Assembly: GCF_021134715.1 (NCBI RefSeq) | Contig: NC_060023.1 | Location: 1,612,001 to 1,676,000 of the forward strand | Direction: 5' to 3' | Length of the DNA stretch: 64,000 bases | From: Daphnia pulex | Lineage: Eukaryota > Arthropoda > Branchiopoda > Diplostraca > Daphniidae | Part shown: positions 35,116-46,595 of the stretch, in pieces | How positions within the stretch are numbered: position 1 is the stretch's first letter | Layout: each line of letters opens with the position of its first letter | The notes under the pieces: generated by a model | The model's input: the letters and a program-made list of their open reading frames with translations, nothing else | Told to the model about the DNA's origin: nothing | Database searches by the model: none | Program-made: the position numbers and the translations under genes

Positions 35116-38100
35116 TCAATCCATGCCTCGAACTGAACGAAGGCGGTCCAAAAGCGGTTCGACAAGATCATCTATTCGAGCCGACATTCCTACATTTCAA
35201 AAAGATTTGGATTAATGAGTGAATTTAAAACATTTTGGAACGTTATTTATTTACCTTTGAACTGAGTTGGATCAGGTCCTATCATTTTGATCAGAGCAGG
35301 CACCTCACTGTGAGCAATATAGGCAAATCTAACCAAGCCTTTCATACAACGGAAGATTTGTTCTTCGCTATGTTCCACACTAAAGAATTGTAGAATAGCC
35401 ATGGCTAATTCGGTGGCTACGTCATCGAAAACCTGTCAACAAAACAAAATGTCCATTAATTCGAGTTTGTGAGTTTGAAAGCAATTAATTAATCGTGTGA
35501 TTGTAAGAAAACGTATTCAAAATTATAGTGATTAGTCGAACCTTTGAAAGAGCACCACGGGGCATCAATTCAGCAAAGTCACGAGTGCGTTCCATTTTCT
35601 GTCCACAAACCATGCAATATTAATATAAAGTCGCCATGCTCGTCAGATTAAGTGGCATTTGGTGGGTGATCACAAAACACAAATTTAACCATAATGTAAA
35701 AAGTGTTGATAAAAGGGATGGCAACTATGTACATGTAATCTCGCTGACGGATCAAAAAGGAAGGATGCTTATTATTTGACACAAACCAAAAATACAGCAG
35801 GTGATCTGCAGCAGGCTGAAAATTGTGTGGAGTAAAATTGGAACTGGATACCGACCACTGTTTTTACCTCCTTGATGGCCAAGTTATAGATTATTGCACT
35901 GCCTCTATCTTGAAGGAGTGGGTTATCAGAGAGCAGGGCAGTAACGGCTACTTTGGTCGTAACACGGATATTACTCAACGGCGAAGTAGTGTGCGGAGCT
36001 GTCCATTCAGATATGTACAAAAGCCACTCTGAACTGGAACCATTCTCAAACAGGTTGCACATCTGTAATGAAATAAAAATGAAATATTATAGTAAACTTG
36101 AATGAATTCAAATCAAAATGAACGTACAAATAGGGCAAGAGCTTGTTGTTCGGACAAGGGCAGGCGATCAATGTTGTGAGCGTAATTCATGAGGACATGA
36201 TCACGGCGATCCTGGTGCAGAATCAGGATAACGTCATCTTTCAAAGCAGCGGCGGCAAGAACCGTCAGTAGTTGAACACGGAGTTGGTCGTTGGAGGGCT
36301 TATCGTCATTGAGCCATTTTGCAATAAACAAAAGAAAATTGTCTCCCAACGCCCACGAACCCTCATCGTCGATGACGTATTGCTTCAGTTCGGACATTGA
36401 CTGATGGTCGTCATCTTGTCCTACTTTGGCGATGCATTCAGCCAAGCTTTCGTACTCTTTCTTGACATCAATCAAGTCTGGAAATACCCAAAAAACAATC
36501 GATTAATTGCATTCAACAGTTTGACTATACTTTGTATAGATCAAATACCTTTGTAGACGATGGGCGGTTCCCTGGGTGCTTTCGGAGTTTCTTCCGATCC
36601 GTCTAAGGCGCTATTTGCTTCGGATGCGTCAGCCATTTTCTTTTCAGGCACGGATGAAGACGATGATGAACTGGCGTTTCGTTCTTGTTGCAGCTGCTTT
36701 TTGGCCTTTTTCTTTTCCAACTTTTCGACTTTTTCCAAAATTGTGTTACGACGCTCTTCGAGTTTGAGCGAGTCGCGTCGGGCGTCTTCAATCGCCCTTT
36801 CTAATGCAACAGCTCCCGGCGAGGGTGCACGGTTGACGCTTCGTCGACCTCCGTCTAAATCCAACGGCAATACCGGTATCCCACCCTGGCTGCTCGATGC
36901 ACCTAGACTGTTCAACAGCGGCTGCAGACTCTGGCCGAACGGACTAAAATATCGATAATTTGCGTCAGAATCGGAAGAACCAACCGTCGCGTATATTTAC
37001 TTAACAAACAAAAGTCAAATGTGTCTCACGTGCTAAGAACTTCCGTAGGCAAATCGAGAATGTGTTGCGGGATGGAGTTTCCACAGAGAAACTGGGCGAT
37101 TTCGTTGGAGAAGGTGTTGCAATTATGTTGCAGCAAATCGTAAGCATCCGGCCTGGCAATAGAGAGTAGGCAAAAGAAAAATATGAAAAATCCCAACAGA
37201 AGACTGAACGCACCGCGGTGTGCGATGACAGCAGCACCCAACCTAAATGTGGAATCAGCCAACCCTTGAACGTAGTCAACGAAGATGGAGAAGGGTATTT
37301 GGGTGGCTCCGAGAGGATGAATTTGGTTAGGTTGGCCGAGAATGGTTTCGCCCTTTAGTCCGTAGGAAGGCAGCCGATGGAAAGACGTGCGGGGTAGTTA
37401 AAAAAGATACAGACAAATGAACCGTGCTTAATGATGAGTAAAGATCACGAAAAAAATCGACAATGGAAAGGGGTATCGAAATATTCTTGCAACAGTTGTG
37501 GGGCGAACGTTCAACTCTGTCTGGAGTCGAAAGGGGAAGGTATATAGGGATAAAGGAGATGGGTGGAAATCGGGCGCCTGGCCAGGATATTTTTAGATCC
37601 AAGTTACATGAGGGGGTGCTACGAGTATTCTAGTTTATTTCTGTCACGCTTCACCATCACAAGGACTGATCCCTTTTAACTCTATATGGGCCATACGTTC
37701 GTTCTTCCCATCTACGCTCTTGGCATTTCTTTACATGTTTGAAAAGGATACAACTTTTGTTATCAAACAAGGACAGCTCTAGCCGGAATCACATGAGTGT
37801 TAGAATCAACATAAAAGTTTCATTTTATATACAACAAACAAATTTATCTTTTTAGGCCTCTATACAAGTTTAGCTATAATTTTTTTTTTAAATAAATGCT
37901 TCTCACACATACAGATTTTCTTGCAAATCTAATATGAATTTTATGGTTATGTACAATTTAAATATTTTAAGGAAAAGAAGACTAACTGGTAAGCAACTGG
38001 TAATTCCTTGTCCACCAAAGAAGTATTCTCGCCCGTAGACAACAACTCCAGTGTGCCAAATTCCGTCAATTTGTTTCCCTTGGATAAAGAAGTAAGACAA

Positions 38101-38227
38101 GTTAGAGAAACAAGTTTTACACAACAGGTAAACTACATCTACCCAAGATAGCTGCAGACATAAGTTGAGCCATTCCTCTTGTTAAATCATAAATATGAAG
38201 GTAAACTGCAATGGTTTCGTCTTCCAT
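35116..38227 (-). CDS. PPPDE (DESI-type) peptidase fused to a PUL domain
   Basis: Ten exons, complement(38143-38227, 37987-38078, 37243-37352, 37030-37152, 36549-36943, 36128-36477, 35868-36062, 35542-35598, 35255-35432, 35116-35189), join in phase to 552 residues. Residues 1-145 form a PPPDE thiol isopeptidase like human DESI1: VYLHIYDLTRG, GKQIDGIWHTGVVVYG with catalytic His37, GETILGQPNQIHPLG, DLLQHNCNTFSNEIAQFL with catalytic Cys107, and ILDLPTEVLSTPFGQ. Residues 146-265 are a Ser-rich linker with a charged helix (LEERRNTILEKVEKLEKKKA). From about 268 an armadillo-like PUL domain follows (DRLPLSEQQALALF, NIRVTTKVAVTALLSDN, AILQFFSVEHSEEQIFRCMK). DESI enzymes remove SUMO or ubiquitin-like tags, and PUL domains bind Cdc48/p97, so a p97-linked deconjugating role is a reasonable inference. 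Human DESI1 has no PUL. The donor at 37986 is GTTAGT. Confidence 0.88.
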
Positions 38228-39260
38228 GATGGACAGATACAATCAAGCTACAGAAACTCTGATAGGATAGCCTCTATTCACAGTCCTCTCTTCAAAAACA
38301 ACTAGCAATTCATTAACAAAGCAAGCAAACTTGAATCGAACTCTTTCACAGTGGCGAAAAATATCCAACCGACGAAACTACAAATACACAACCGTTAGTG
38401 GCCGATGGTGTAACATGTTTTGCACAGACCTTGCGTTTTAAACTCTGTTGAGTGTTTTGACAGGCGCTTCTGGATTAAATGTTGCTAGTAAATAAACTCT
38501 GAAACGTCACCGACTCACCGTGACTCCAATTTTTTTCCAACTCGATTATCGTCTGCTTTTGTATCCTAGTGGTATCAAACTTTGCTCATAGATGGCGAGA
38601 AACTTTAAGGCGGGAACCCAAAATTTCAAATTTCGGCATTTGGAAGACGTCTCGAAATAGATTGCCAAATTTGTATTCCAAAAGAAAATTTACACATAAT
38701 TCCAAAACATGAACCGAAACAATTTCAGGCAAAACAGCCATAGCAGCGCCTTCATATGGGAACAGATTAAACAAATCGTATACGACTCCAATGTAAATGC
38801 ATCGATCCATTTCAACCAACTAATATCTCCTTTTTTCCGCAGCAGTATTTTTTTTTCCCTTTTTCTTTTTTTTCTCTAGCTGGAGACCAAACTTATTACT
38901 AGCAATTAGTTTCAAACAAATGCAAAAAAAGAACTCGGGTCAAATAGTGCACGTATACAAACATTGGATAAATCTTGACGATAAGCCCAAAAGATTAGAA
39001 AAAACTGGCACAAGACTTTGCAAGGCGAGAGGACAAAAGACAAAAAGAAGCAAACAGCAAAATAGCACGCATTCTTCTTTTCGTCGTGGCTCAGAAATGG
39101 TTTTTTGTTTTTTTTTCCTCTGACTTTTTTCAACACAACAAATTTAAAATTTAAAGAAGGCAAAACATTTTCTTCACCTCTTCCTGTATCGTAAGGCGCT
39201 ATCTAATGCGCTTGAAGCAGCATGGATTAGCTTTAATAACAAGAAAATCAGCTGCAGAAT
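38228..39260. other. Gap between TENT2 and the DESI-PUL gene
   Basis: The DESI-PUL promoter and 5' leader lie at the left, and the TENT2 3' untranslated region at the right. A 77-codon frame at 38586-38819 (minus; MVEMDRCIYIGVVYDLFNLF) is hydrophobic and resembles nothing I know. With no conservation evidence I do not call it a gene. Confidence 0.4.
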
Positions 39261-41495
39261 TTAGGTCATGACACTCGACAGATCCTTGGTTTGGCTAATT
39301 TTAGCCGCTGATTGACGAAAAACATCGACGATCTTCTGGAACGCCGCAGGATCGTACACTGACCGGGCTGTATTGGTCCGATCAAAAGGCTCTAAATAAA
39401 AGTGAGTATGAATATACTGTCCACAGGCACATAATAACATCCTACGATACATACCTTCAATGCAAATGTACTTCCAGTGATGTGGGTCATTCTTAGGAGA
39501 CATGTACTGGCGACACTGTTCCAACGGTATGGTACCGCCAAGTCTTATTGACATAGCATGAGCTCCATAACTGAAAATAGCAACAATATCACAAGCCTAT
39601 GGGGTGAGTTTGGATAGGGAAGATCCGTCAACGCTTCACATACTTGAAATGGTGTGCGTAGTAGTCTAGAAACCCTGCAAACAGCTGGCCGAGTGTCATG
39701 TGATTATTGGATCGGAGAACTTTCAGCTCTTCGTCCGTGAAGGTTTGCAGCCTGCGAATGTCTCCTTCAGGCCAGAACCTCTCGGCTCGCACCTTTTGCA
39801 GGCAAGGCAGAACCGGCACATGAACTCCCGTTTGGAGGTAGTAAATGACCATCAACGTTAGTGAATAACTCGACATGGTCATGGATTTCGCTTCGTTGAT
39901 GTCATGCTGCCTCGCCCATAACTTTACTGCCAACACCAGCGGCCGCACTCGCCAGTCCACTGATTCAAGGAAGAAATTTAAAAAATCAATGGGTCATTCA
40001 ATTTTTGGCTAAACGCATTCTGTCTTACTTACACTGTGCGTAGGTTTTGAGAAGGTGAGTGTTACGGATTCCGACAATGTTGTTAAAGTTGAGATCTACT
40101 TCTAGATTTGTAATACTGTCGTAGAATCTCAAAATGGGAACTTTGGCTCGGATGACATCCAACTTGGTCAGGAAACCTAGCCATTAAAAATACACGTTTA
40201 AAAATTGAAAATTTGACACATTCAGGTGCACTCAAGTACGGCATTGTTTAAGGGCTTTCTGGACACGGTAGAGATACTCTAGTGCGTGAAAACGTTGATC
40301 GACATCATGGCCTGAAATAACTAGGCAAAGATCCATATCACTGCTCTCTCCTCCGAAACCTGATACACTTGATCCGACAATGTACAATCCGCACTGATGC
40401 AAATAATAGCTCTACACGTAATTCGAAAAAGAAAATATTGTTTTAACTTGGAAACTTAAAAATAAGATTACAACCAATATTCACTCTGATGTAGTTGTGG
40501 ACCATTTCTCGAAGTCGTAGTTTACGCCGTAGAGTATCTTGAGTTTGTTCGTGGCTGGTGTACTTGCACCAAATGGCATGAGACAACTAAATGAATAGGG
40601 AAATTCATTGCGATGGAATTAACTTGAAAATTTGATTTTAGTCTGATACCCTGTCCCATTCACTTCCATTGAGCAAATGATCGGGTCGGTGTGAACGAAG
40701 TTGAATGTTGAGGAGACAAGCCGAGGGGACGATGGGCGGCAAACCTTCGCAGCTGTCCTGGAAGCGACGTTTGGGTCGTGAGGCAACAGATTCACCGGCG
40801 TTTGGTTTAGTCGACGAAGTGTTTAGGAGAGGACTTGGGCTGCGACTGGTCCGATTGTTCTGATAGTGCCGCTTCGTTCCTCTCGGCTCACTGCTGTCGA
40901 CGTTGCAGCCACTTCCTCCGTTGTTTCCCCTAATGAAACAGGAACCCCTTGGAATTGTGAAAAAACAGCACATCGTCAATTCATCGGTTATCGAATAGTA
41001 CCTAAGTTGGCTGCTTTTTGGACACGAGTGCCTGTACTTTTGAAAGTGTCCCGGAGTCGATGATTGAGAAGAGATTCCGCTATCTGTGGGAGAAAGTGAT
41101 CTGATCTCAGTATTTTTCCGACAGTCAATCGCCATCAAGGGATGATTCAACTCGTTAAATTTCTCACAATGACGCCTCTCATGATCATCACCGACATTCT
41201 GAAACACTTCATCTTCATACTTTGAGGGGCAAAGATTAGACTGCTGCATTGACCTGCAAGAGAAGAATGGGCTAGGCTGGCTCTGTTCTCGTTGGCAAAC
41301 ATTGAATGCAATTTCCGATTGATACTTTTGATTAAATGTTGTTGGTGGGTTTTCATTTAGATGATGTTGTGACAGGGATCGAAACATGCCAGCATGAGGA
41401 TTCCTATTGAGTGGATGAGGGAACCTTACATTGCAGTTGGGCATGTAGTTCATGAGGGAGGGGGAGAAAGGCTGGAGATTTTCACTCTGAAACAT
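39261..41495 (-). CDS. TENT2: Cytoplasmic poly(A) RNA polymerase GLD2 (TENT2/PAPD4)
   Basis: Eight exons, complement(41002-41495, 40650-40947, 40485-40586, 40240-40411, 40033-40176, 39644-39959, 39455-39570, 39261-39391), give 590 residues. The first 265 are a poorly conserved, Ser/Asn/Pro-rich region. The nucleotidyltransferase core follows: YIVGSSVSGFGGESSDMDLC with the GS motif at 311-312 and metal-binding Asp323 and Asp325, and the third Asp in ITNLEVDLNFNN (383). The central/PAP-associated domain reads RVRPLVLAVKLWARQHDIN, then SSYSLTLMVIYYLQ and YICIEEPFDRTNTARSVYD. GLD2 adds poly(A) to selected mRNAs and miRNAs, notably in germ cells and neurons, working with RNA-binding partners because it lacks its own RNA-binding domain. 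An upstream exon (41571-41615, MHPLHCYIVADPFGK) could be spliced in frame and give an earlier start. The 54 bp intron 40948-41001 is itself open in frame. Confidence 0.92.
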
Positions 41496-41498
41496 GAT

Positions 41499-42346
41499 CT
41501 GTGAATATTCAATGAATTCAAGACGAATTACTGAACTGCATCTCAACACTTTCAACGTAATCGTTCTTACTTTGCCAAAGGGATCTGCAACAATATAACA
41601 GTGGAGAGGGTGCATCCGAAATTTCCACAGCCCTCCAAATCTGTTAAGAGCGGGAAAATACGACTGACAATAAGAAAGGGGGGAAAACAACGCGATTTGA
41701 TACTGAACTCAAGAGAAAAATTTTTCCCTCATTCCTTTCCAGATTTAAAAAGGCTGCTTCAAGAAGCCGGAATGATTTATACATGTGACCACTTTAACGT
41801 CAACTTCAAATGATTCTAGCAGACTAGAATTTCGTACGGCGGTGACAAATTTTACAATGATGACGATTGGCGTGAAAAATATTTTGATCGCACTTAATTG
41901 AGGAAGTTCTGGATAATATTGCTGTTTTTTTTTATTATTTTGATAAAATAAAATATTTTTAAGTCTTTTTTCCCCTAAAAAACGCTGTAAACGGTAATTT
42001 TTTCGGCGATGAAATATTTGCCGCTGGTCGGTCGCTGACTCGCTGTAGGGATGTAGTCATGTAGGGCTTGCTTGAGTTACCCCTTTCACCGTATAAAAAT
42101 TTTACCGTTTTGCTGGTGTGAGATACACGAAAATTGCATACAATTTAAATTGCGAACACTAATAATTTAGAAAACACCTAACGAGATATTTTATTGCAAA
42201 AGTTGAATGAAGAAGCGTTTTTCTTGCTTTTATGCATTGTATATTACGTTCATAGTCGATTAAAATATTTTACATTAAGTTGATTTATGGCGGACCGCTT
42301 ATCAGATTTCAGCTGTTAAATAAGCGTTTAGTTTGGTTAAAAGTAT
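41499..42346. other. TENT2 upstream region
   Basis: It contains the TENT2 5' exon ending at donor 41570 (GTAAGA) and its promoter. The rest, AT-rich, reaches to the tRNA gene. Plus-strand frame 41601-41813 is antisense to that exon and is not supported. Confidence 0.45.
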
Positions 42347-42465
42347 GTCAGGATGGCCGAGCGGTCTAAGGCGCCAGACTCAAGCACATCGCTTGCCGGT
42401 AACCCCGGTATGAGAGGAATTCTGGTCTTCGATAGAAGGCGTGGGTTCAAATCCCACTTCTGACA
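42347..42465 (+). tRNA. trnL-CAA: tRNA-Leu(CAA) with a 35 bp intron
   Basis: The mature parts match the standard eukaryotic tRNA-Leu(CAA). They are a 5' acceptor strand GTCAGGA, a D-arm box GGCCGAGCGGTCTAAGGCG (A box), the anticodon stem CCAGA/TCTGG, anticodon CAA at 42381-42383, a long variable arm, the T-arm box GGGTTCAAATCCC (B box), and a 3' acceptor strand with discriminator A at 42465. The intron (42385-42419) begins one base 3' of the anticodon, the canonical nuclear position. The 3' flank ends in a TTTTT run (42472-42476), suitable for polymerase III termination. Confidence 0.95.
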
Positions 42466-42804
42466 GATCTATTTTTATCAATTTTTTAAACTTAATCAAT
42501 TTGAACAAGTCCTATTACTGAATTTTTAAATTAATATAGGTTGAAATCCAGTATAACTCAATTGAAAGCTTAGTTTTTTAGCCACTTGCAATTTTTTTCT
42601 TCACCCGTACCAAAAAATGATGATAAACTCATAAACATGAGCGATAAATACGCCTCTTGACCCACATATAACCACAAAGCAGTACACAAAGCCAAAATGC
42701 AATTTGGAATTTATATGACTTAAAATAATATAAAGAATACAACATTTTGATTCAAATTAGAGTTCATATTAAATTTATCGAAGGACAAACTAATTATAGA
42801 AAAT
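42466..42804. other. Gap between the tRNA and MECR
   Basis: AT-rich sequence. The first bases provide the polymerase III terminator (T run at 42472) and the right part is the MECR 3' untranslated region (minus strand). No coding sequence. Confidence 0.45.
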
Positions 42805-44023
42805 TTAGAATTTAAAGATGAGTTTGGCTTCATGAAAGCGACTTGTATCACACGACCGAGCAAGGGCATCTTTGTAGGAATCTAAGGGCACTAATTCGTG
42901 CTTGGGTGCTCTCAAAGCTCCCTGTCGAGCCATGGCGCAAAGAGTATCCAACATCTCCCTTCTACACATGCAAAGAGTTAATTTTTAGATGGCTGGAATC
43001 GATCAAAAGAAATCAAAATTCAAGTACCGCTCATGTGATTCAATGCCATGCTTCCAGTTCCACCGCGTCATCCAGTATCCAACAAGGCGAATATTCTTGA
43101 AGATGAAGGCGGATGTCGGTACAACAAGGGGCTGGCGCGACATTCCGCCATAAGTTACAAGTGTAGCGTTATCGGCCATAGCTTTGACTAGTTCTATAAC
43201 GGCCTTCCCGCTGACGCAATTTAATACCAATTTTGGTGGGGCAAGATCTCCGCTTTTGAAAAGTTTGGACGATCGAAACTCTTCGTCAGTCAATACGTAG
43301 TCGGCGCCCAAATCTTGCAATTCTTGCTTCAACTTGTCGATTCCTTCCCTGTTCCGTAAGATGTTGACCGTCCGGAAGCCCAGTTGACGAGCAATTTGAA
43401 TAACGTTCTGTCCAACGGCGCTGTTTGCTGCGTTTTGTAAGACGATGTCGCCTTTGTTGAGCTTTTCGAAATCTTTCAGCATTCGGTAGGCAGTTCCAGG
43501 ATTAACTGCTAAAGTTGCAGCCATGGCAGGATCAATGTCATTTGGAATTTTCAAGAGATTCTTTTCTTCTTCAAGTGCATGAGTGCGCCAGGTTCCCCAT
43601 GCATTCATTCCAGGGATAACCCAATCTCCCACTTTCAGGTTCTTTACTTCACTGCCAACTTCTTCTATGCTACCGAATCCTTCATTTCCAAGAGTGAAGG
43701 GCAAGTTAGGCTTCACCCCATAAACACCTTGAATTGTGTTTATGTCAGCTGGATTGATTGGAGACTGCACCATTTTTATCAAGACCTACAATTTAAAAAA
43801 ATCAAGTACAGTTTTAATGGCAATGCAAAAAAATATGTTTAGTGTAAATTACTTGAGTGCTCATCACTTGTGGCAATTCCAAAGAAAAGTCTTCTTTTTT
43901 AACAACTTTACCAGGATCACCGAATTCGTCCAAAAACAGTCTTGAAGCGTTGACATGTTGATGCCTCACATAATTAAGAGGGAGACGTCTTGAAAATTTA
44001 CTAAATAATGCAAAAATACTCAT
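42805..44023 (-). CDS. MECR: Mitochondrial trans-2-enoyl-CoA/ACP reductase
   Basis: Three exons, complement(43853-44023, 43028-43785, 42805-42961), give 361 residues; human MECR is 373. The N-terminus (MSIFALFSKFSRRLPLNYVR) is a likely mitochondrial presequence. An upstream in-frame ATG at 44044 would add seven residues. The medium-chain reductase fold shows SPINPADINTIQGVYGVKP (with the catalytic Tyr of the family), NEGFGSIEEVGSEVKNLKVG, QNAANSAVGQNVIQIARQLG (NADPH-binding glycine region), and a C-terminus APKHELVPLDSYKDAL. The enzyme performs the last reduction of mitochondrial type II fatty acid synthesis, needed for lipoic acid. Head-to-head with ECHS1. Confidence 0.95.
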
Positions 44024-44204
44024 GTTTCTGTAATGTACGACCAATTATCACCACTCTCACGTGTCTACAACGTTTAGTAAACAACCGCCAGATTTGTTGC
44101 AGCAGACGATCTTTTGTAAAACAGCTGATGTTGCTATCCTCGGACAGACCATAAATTTCTTGTTTCATTCTTCTTCCACGAGCTCAACAAGATCATCAAA
44201 CATC
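44024..44204. promoter_or_regulatory. Bidirectional promoter MECR/ECHS1
   Basis: Only 181 bp separate the two divergent start codons. The segment has no TATA box for either side and contains CACGTG-like CTCACGTGTC (about 44055-44064). Both products are mitochondrial enoyl-thioester enzymes, so co-expression from a shared promoter is plausible (inference). Confidence 0.6.
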
Positions 44205-45427
44205 ATGGCTTACTTTTGCCAAAATGTCCTAAAGATTGCCGCTTCTTCGATTGCTGGCCATAGCAATTCAGCCCGGTTCGCGGCGTATCGCCTGTCGTCA
44301 AGTAAATCTATCGAATAAAAGCGTACGTTTCTAAAATGTTACTTGATCGATAATCGTATCTTGTATCTTTTGTAGCAGCTGTTCCTTCCTATCAGCACAT
44401 CATCGTCGAGAAACAAGGAGCGAAAACGAATGTGGGCGTCATCACGTTGAATCGACCCAAAGCCCTTAATGCCCTTTGTGATGCATTAATGCGAGAAGTC
44501 AGCACAGCCCTTGACGAACTGGAAAAAGACAAGGATGTTGGTGCTGTAGTCATCACTGGTAGCGAGAAGGCTTTTGCTGCTGGTAAATAGCACAAACAAT
44601 TTTTTAGCAACACACACACTCACATTGCATTAAAAAAATAGGTGCTGACATCAAGGAGATGGTAAACAACACATTTTCACAAGTGTACGGAGGCAACTTT
44701 CTGAATCACTGGAACAGAGTATCTACATGCAAGAAACCAGTCATTGCAGCAGTAAATGGCTATGCTGTAAGTAGCCATTTTCTTAAACTGCTGGATATTT
44801 TGTTAAGTTACCCTTTTTATTTGTATTCAAAGCTTGGAGGTGGCTGTGAGTTAGCTATGATGTGCGATATTATCCTTGCCGGCGAGAATGCCAAATTCGG
44901 ACAACCAGAAATCGCAATTGGTACCATTCCCGGAGCCGGTGGCACCCAACGCTTGATTCGCAGTGTCGGCAAATCCAAAGCCATGGAAATGTGCCTTACT
45001 GGTCTACCCATCACAGCTCAAGAAGCTGAGAAATTAGGCAAGACCTATCTAAATCTTCATTCTTAATAACGATTGAAACATTCTCGTAACTTATAAAACA
45101 GGTCTTGTTAGTCGAGTTCTTCCTCCCAAAGAATTGGTTGCCGAGGCGATCAAGATGGGCGAGAAAATTGCCTCTCACTCGAAACTGATTGTGGCCATGT
45201 GCAAGGAGAGCGTCAACCAGGCTTATGAAACGACTCTTCAAGAGGGTCTCTTGTTCGAGAAGCGTACTTTCCACACTACTTTCGCCACGGTATTTAATTA
45301 CCACACATTTCTTTCAAACGATATCTTTTTAAAACTCTTAGTTGTTTGATACCTGACGCAGGCTGACCGGAAAGAAGGTATGACCGCATTTGCCGAAAAA
45401 CGCCCACCAAATTTCACCGACAGTTAA
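44205..45427 (+). CDS. ECHS1: Mitochondrial short-chain enoyl-CoA hydratase
   Basis: Six exons (44205-44301, 44376-44582, 44642-44766, 44833-45037, 45102-45289, 45362-45427) give 295 residues; human ECHS1 is 290. A basic leader is followed by the crotonase fold: [30 protein letters not shown] (oxyanion-hole region), [20 protein letters not shown] with the first catalytic Glu, [20 protein letters not shown] with the second catalytic Glu, and a C-terminal [17 protein letters not shown]. It hydrates short-chain 2-enoyl-CoAs in beta-oxidation and valine breakdown. Intron 4 starts with GC (TTAG|GCAAGA at 45038), a GC-AG intron. AATAAA at 45565-45570 is a likely poly(A) signal. Confidence 0.96.
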
Positions 45428-46595
45428 ACTCATCCGACGGATGCGCAGCTCCTATACGCCCCAGTACCGAAAGATAATGTTACAAAGTTAAATTTCTATG
45501 TCGTACCTTTACACAGATAAAAATATGTCTTTTAACACGTCCATCAATGGTTTGAATGGATTGAAATAAAAAAGGCAAGACAAATCACAAATGGCGTCAA
45601 ATGGTTTTTTTAGAAGAATCGCAATTTTGTTTCTGTATTGAGAGAAATCCAGTATCGAAAGCGTACGTGGGGTTTTAAAACACCGGTATTTATTATTATT
45701 CTTATTTTTTTTCTTGTAAGATAGGATCACGTCAGGGAGTTGAAAAAAAAATCCAAAACTCCAAAATCCGAACGGGTTGTGAATTGTTCCCAAGTTGCAG
45801 CTGTGTAAACCCTGGGTGTGTGTGTGTGTTTTATTCGTTCGTGTTAAGGAGAGGCCAACGACGCTGGAAAACGGATGGATGGTCCAGCACGTACACGTCC
45901 AGCTCGGTAAGACTTGCGCACGACTAGATTATTGTAGTTGATGGTATCTGAAAACCCGTTCATATTTTATGGCTAGAAAAATCACACTTAATATTTGTTT
46001 TGGTTTTTTTGGTTTTTTCGACGTTATTTTGGGTTGGGCGGGGGCTAGAGAAGGTGGTGATTAGAACAGAATGTTTACGAGAGGATTACAGACTGGATTG
46101 ATATTACAGGAATTTGGGAGGTTGGAATCACATTCAATTGGAGATAGGAAAGAATTAGAGAGAAGGTGATTTTGAAAAGAGAAATGTAAATAGTTGATAA
46201 AAATCTGGTAGTTATGATATTTCATTTGTCTTTCAGGGCTTGATATAATATAATAGTATTATTTAAAGATGTACAGGGTTCACAGGCTAGAGGCTATGTG
46301 GGGACGATTCAAGGGGGCAGGGGAGGACAGGGAATGTTTGTGTACACAGGGCCGTGACGATTTGATATTATATAATTCTTATTGTTTTACAAATTTGGTA
46401 TTTTTTTTTTTCTTTTTACCTTTTTGGTTTGTTAAAATTAAGATATAATTAGTTTAGTAAATGATTTATATATGTATATAAAACAACGACAAAACAACCG
46501 AAGTCAAATTTTTTTTTTCCAAGAGGGGTGATTTATCTTCTCGATTTGAATAACGAGAGTGATTTTTGTGTCTTAGCCTGGAACGATAAGAAAAA
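45428..46595. other. Tail-to-tail gap between ECHS1 and GARNL3
   Basis: The ECHS1 3' untranslated region runs to about 45590, and the long AT-rich GARNL3 3' untranslated region (minus strand) occupies much of the rest. It includes a GT microsatellite (45817-45829), T tracts and an ATATAT stretch (46461-46482). No coding sequence. Confidence 0.5.

Noticed and set aside
38586-38819. 77-codon minus-strand frame (MVEMDRCIYIGVVYDL...)
   Set aside because: It is hydrophobic but lacks family similarity, splice partners or a clear promoter; kept only as a note in the intergenic entry.
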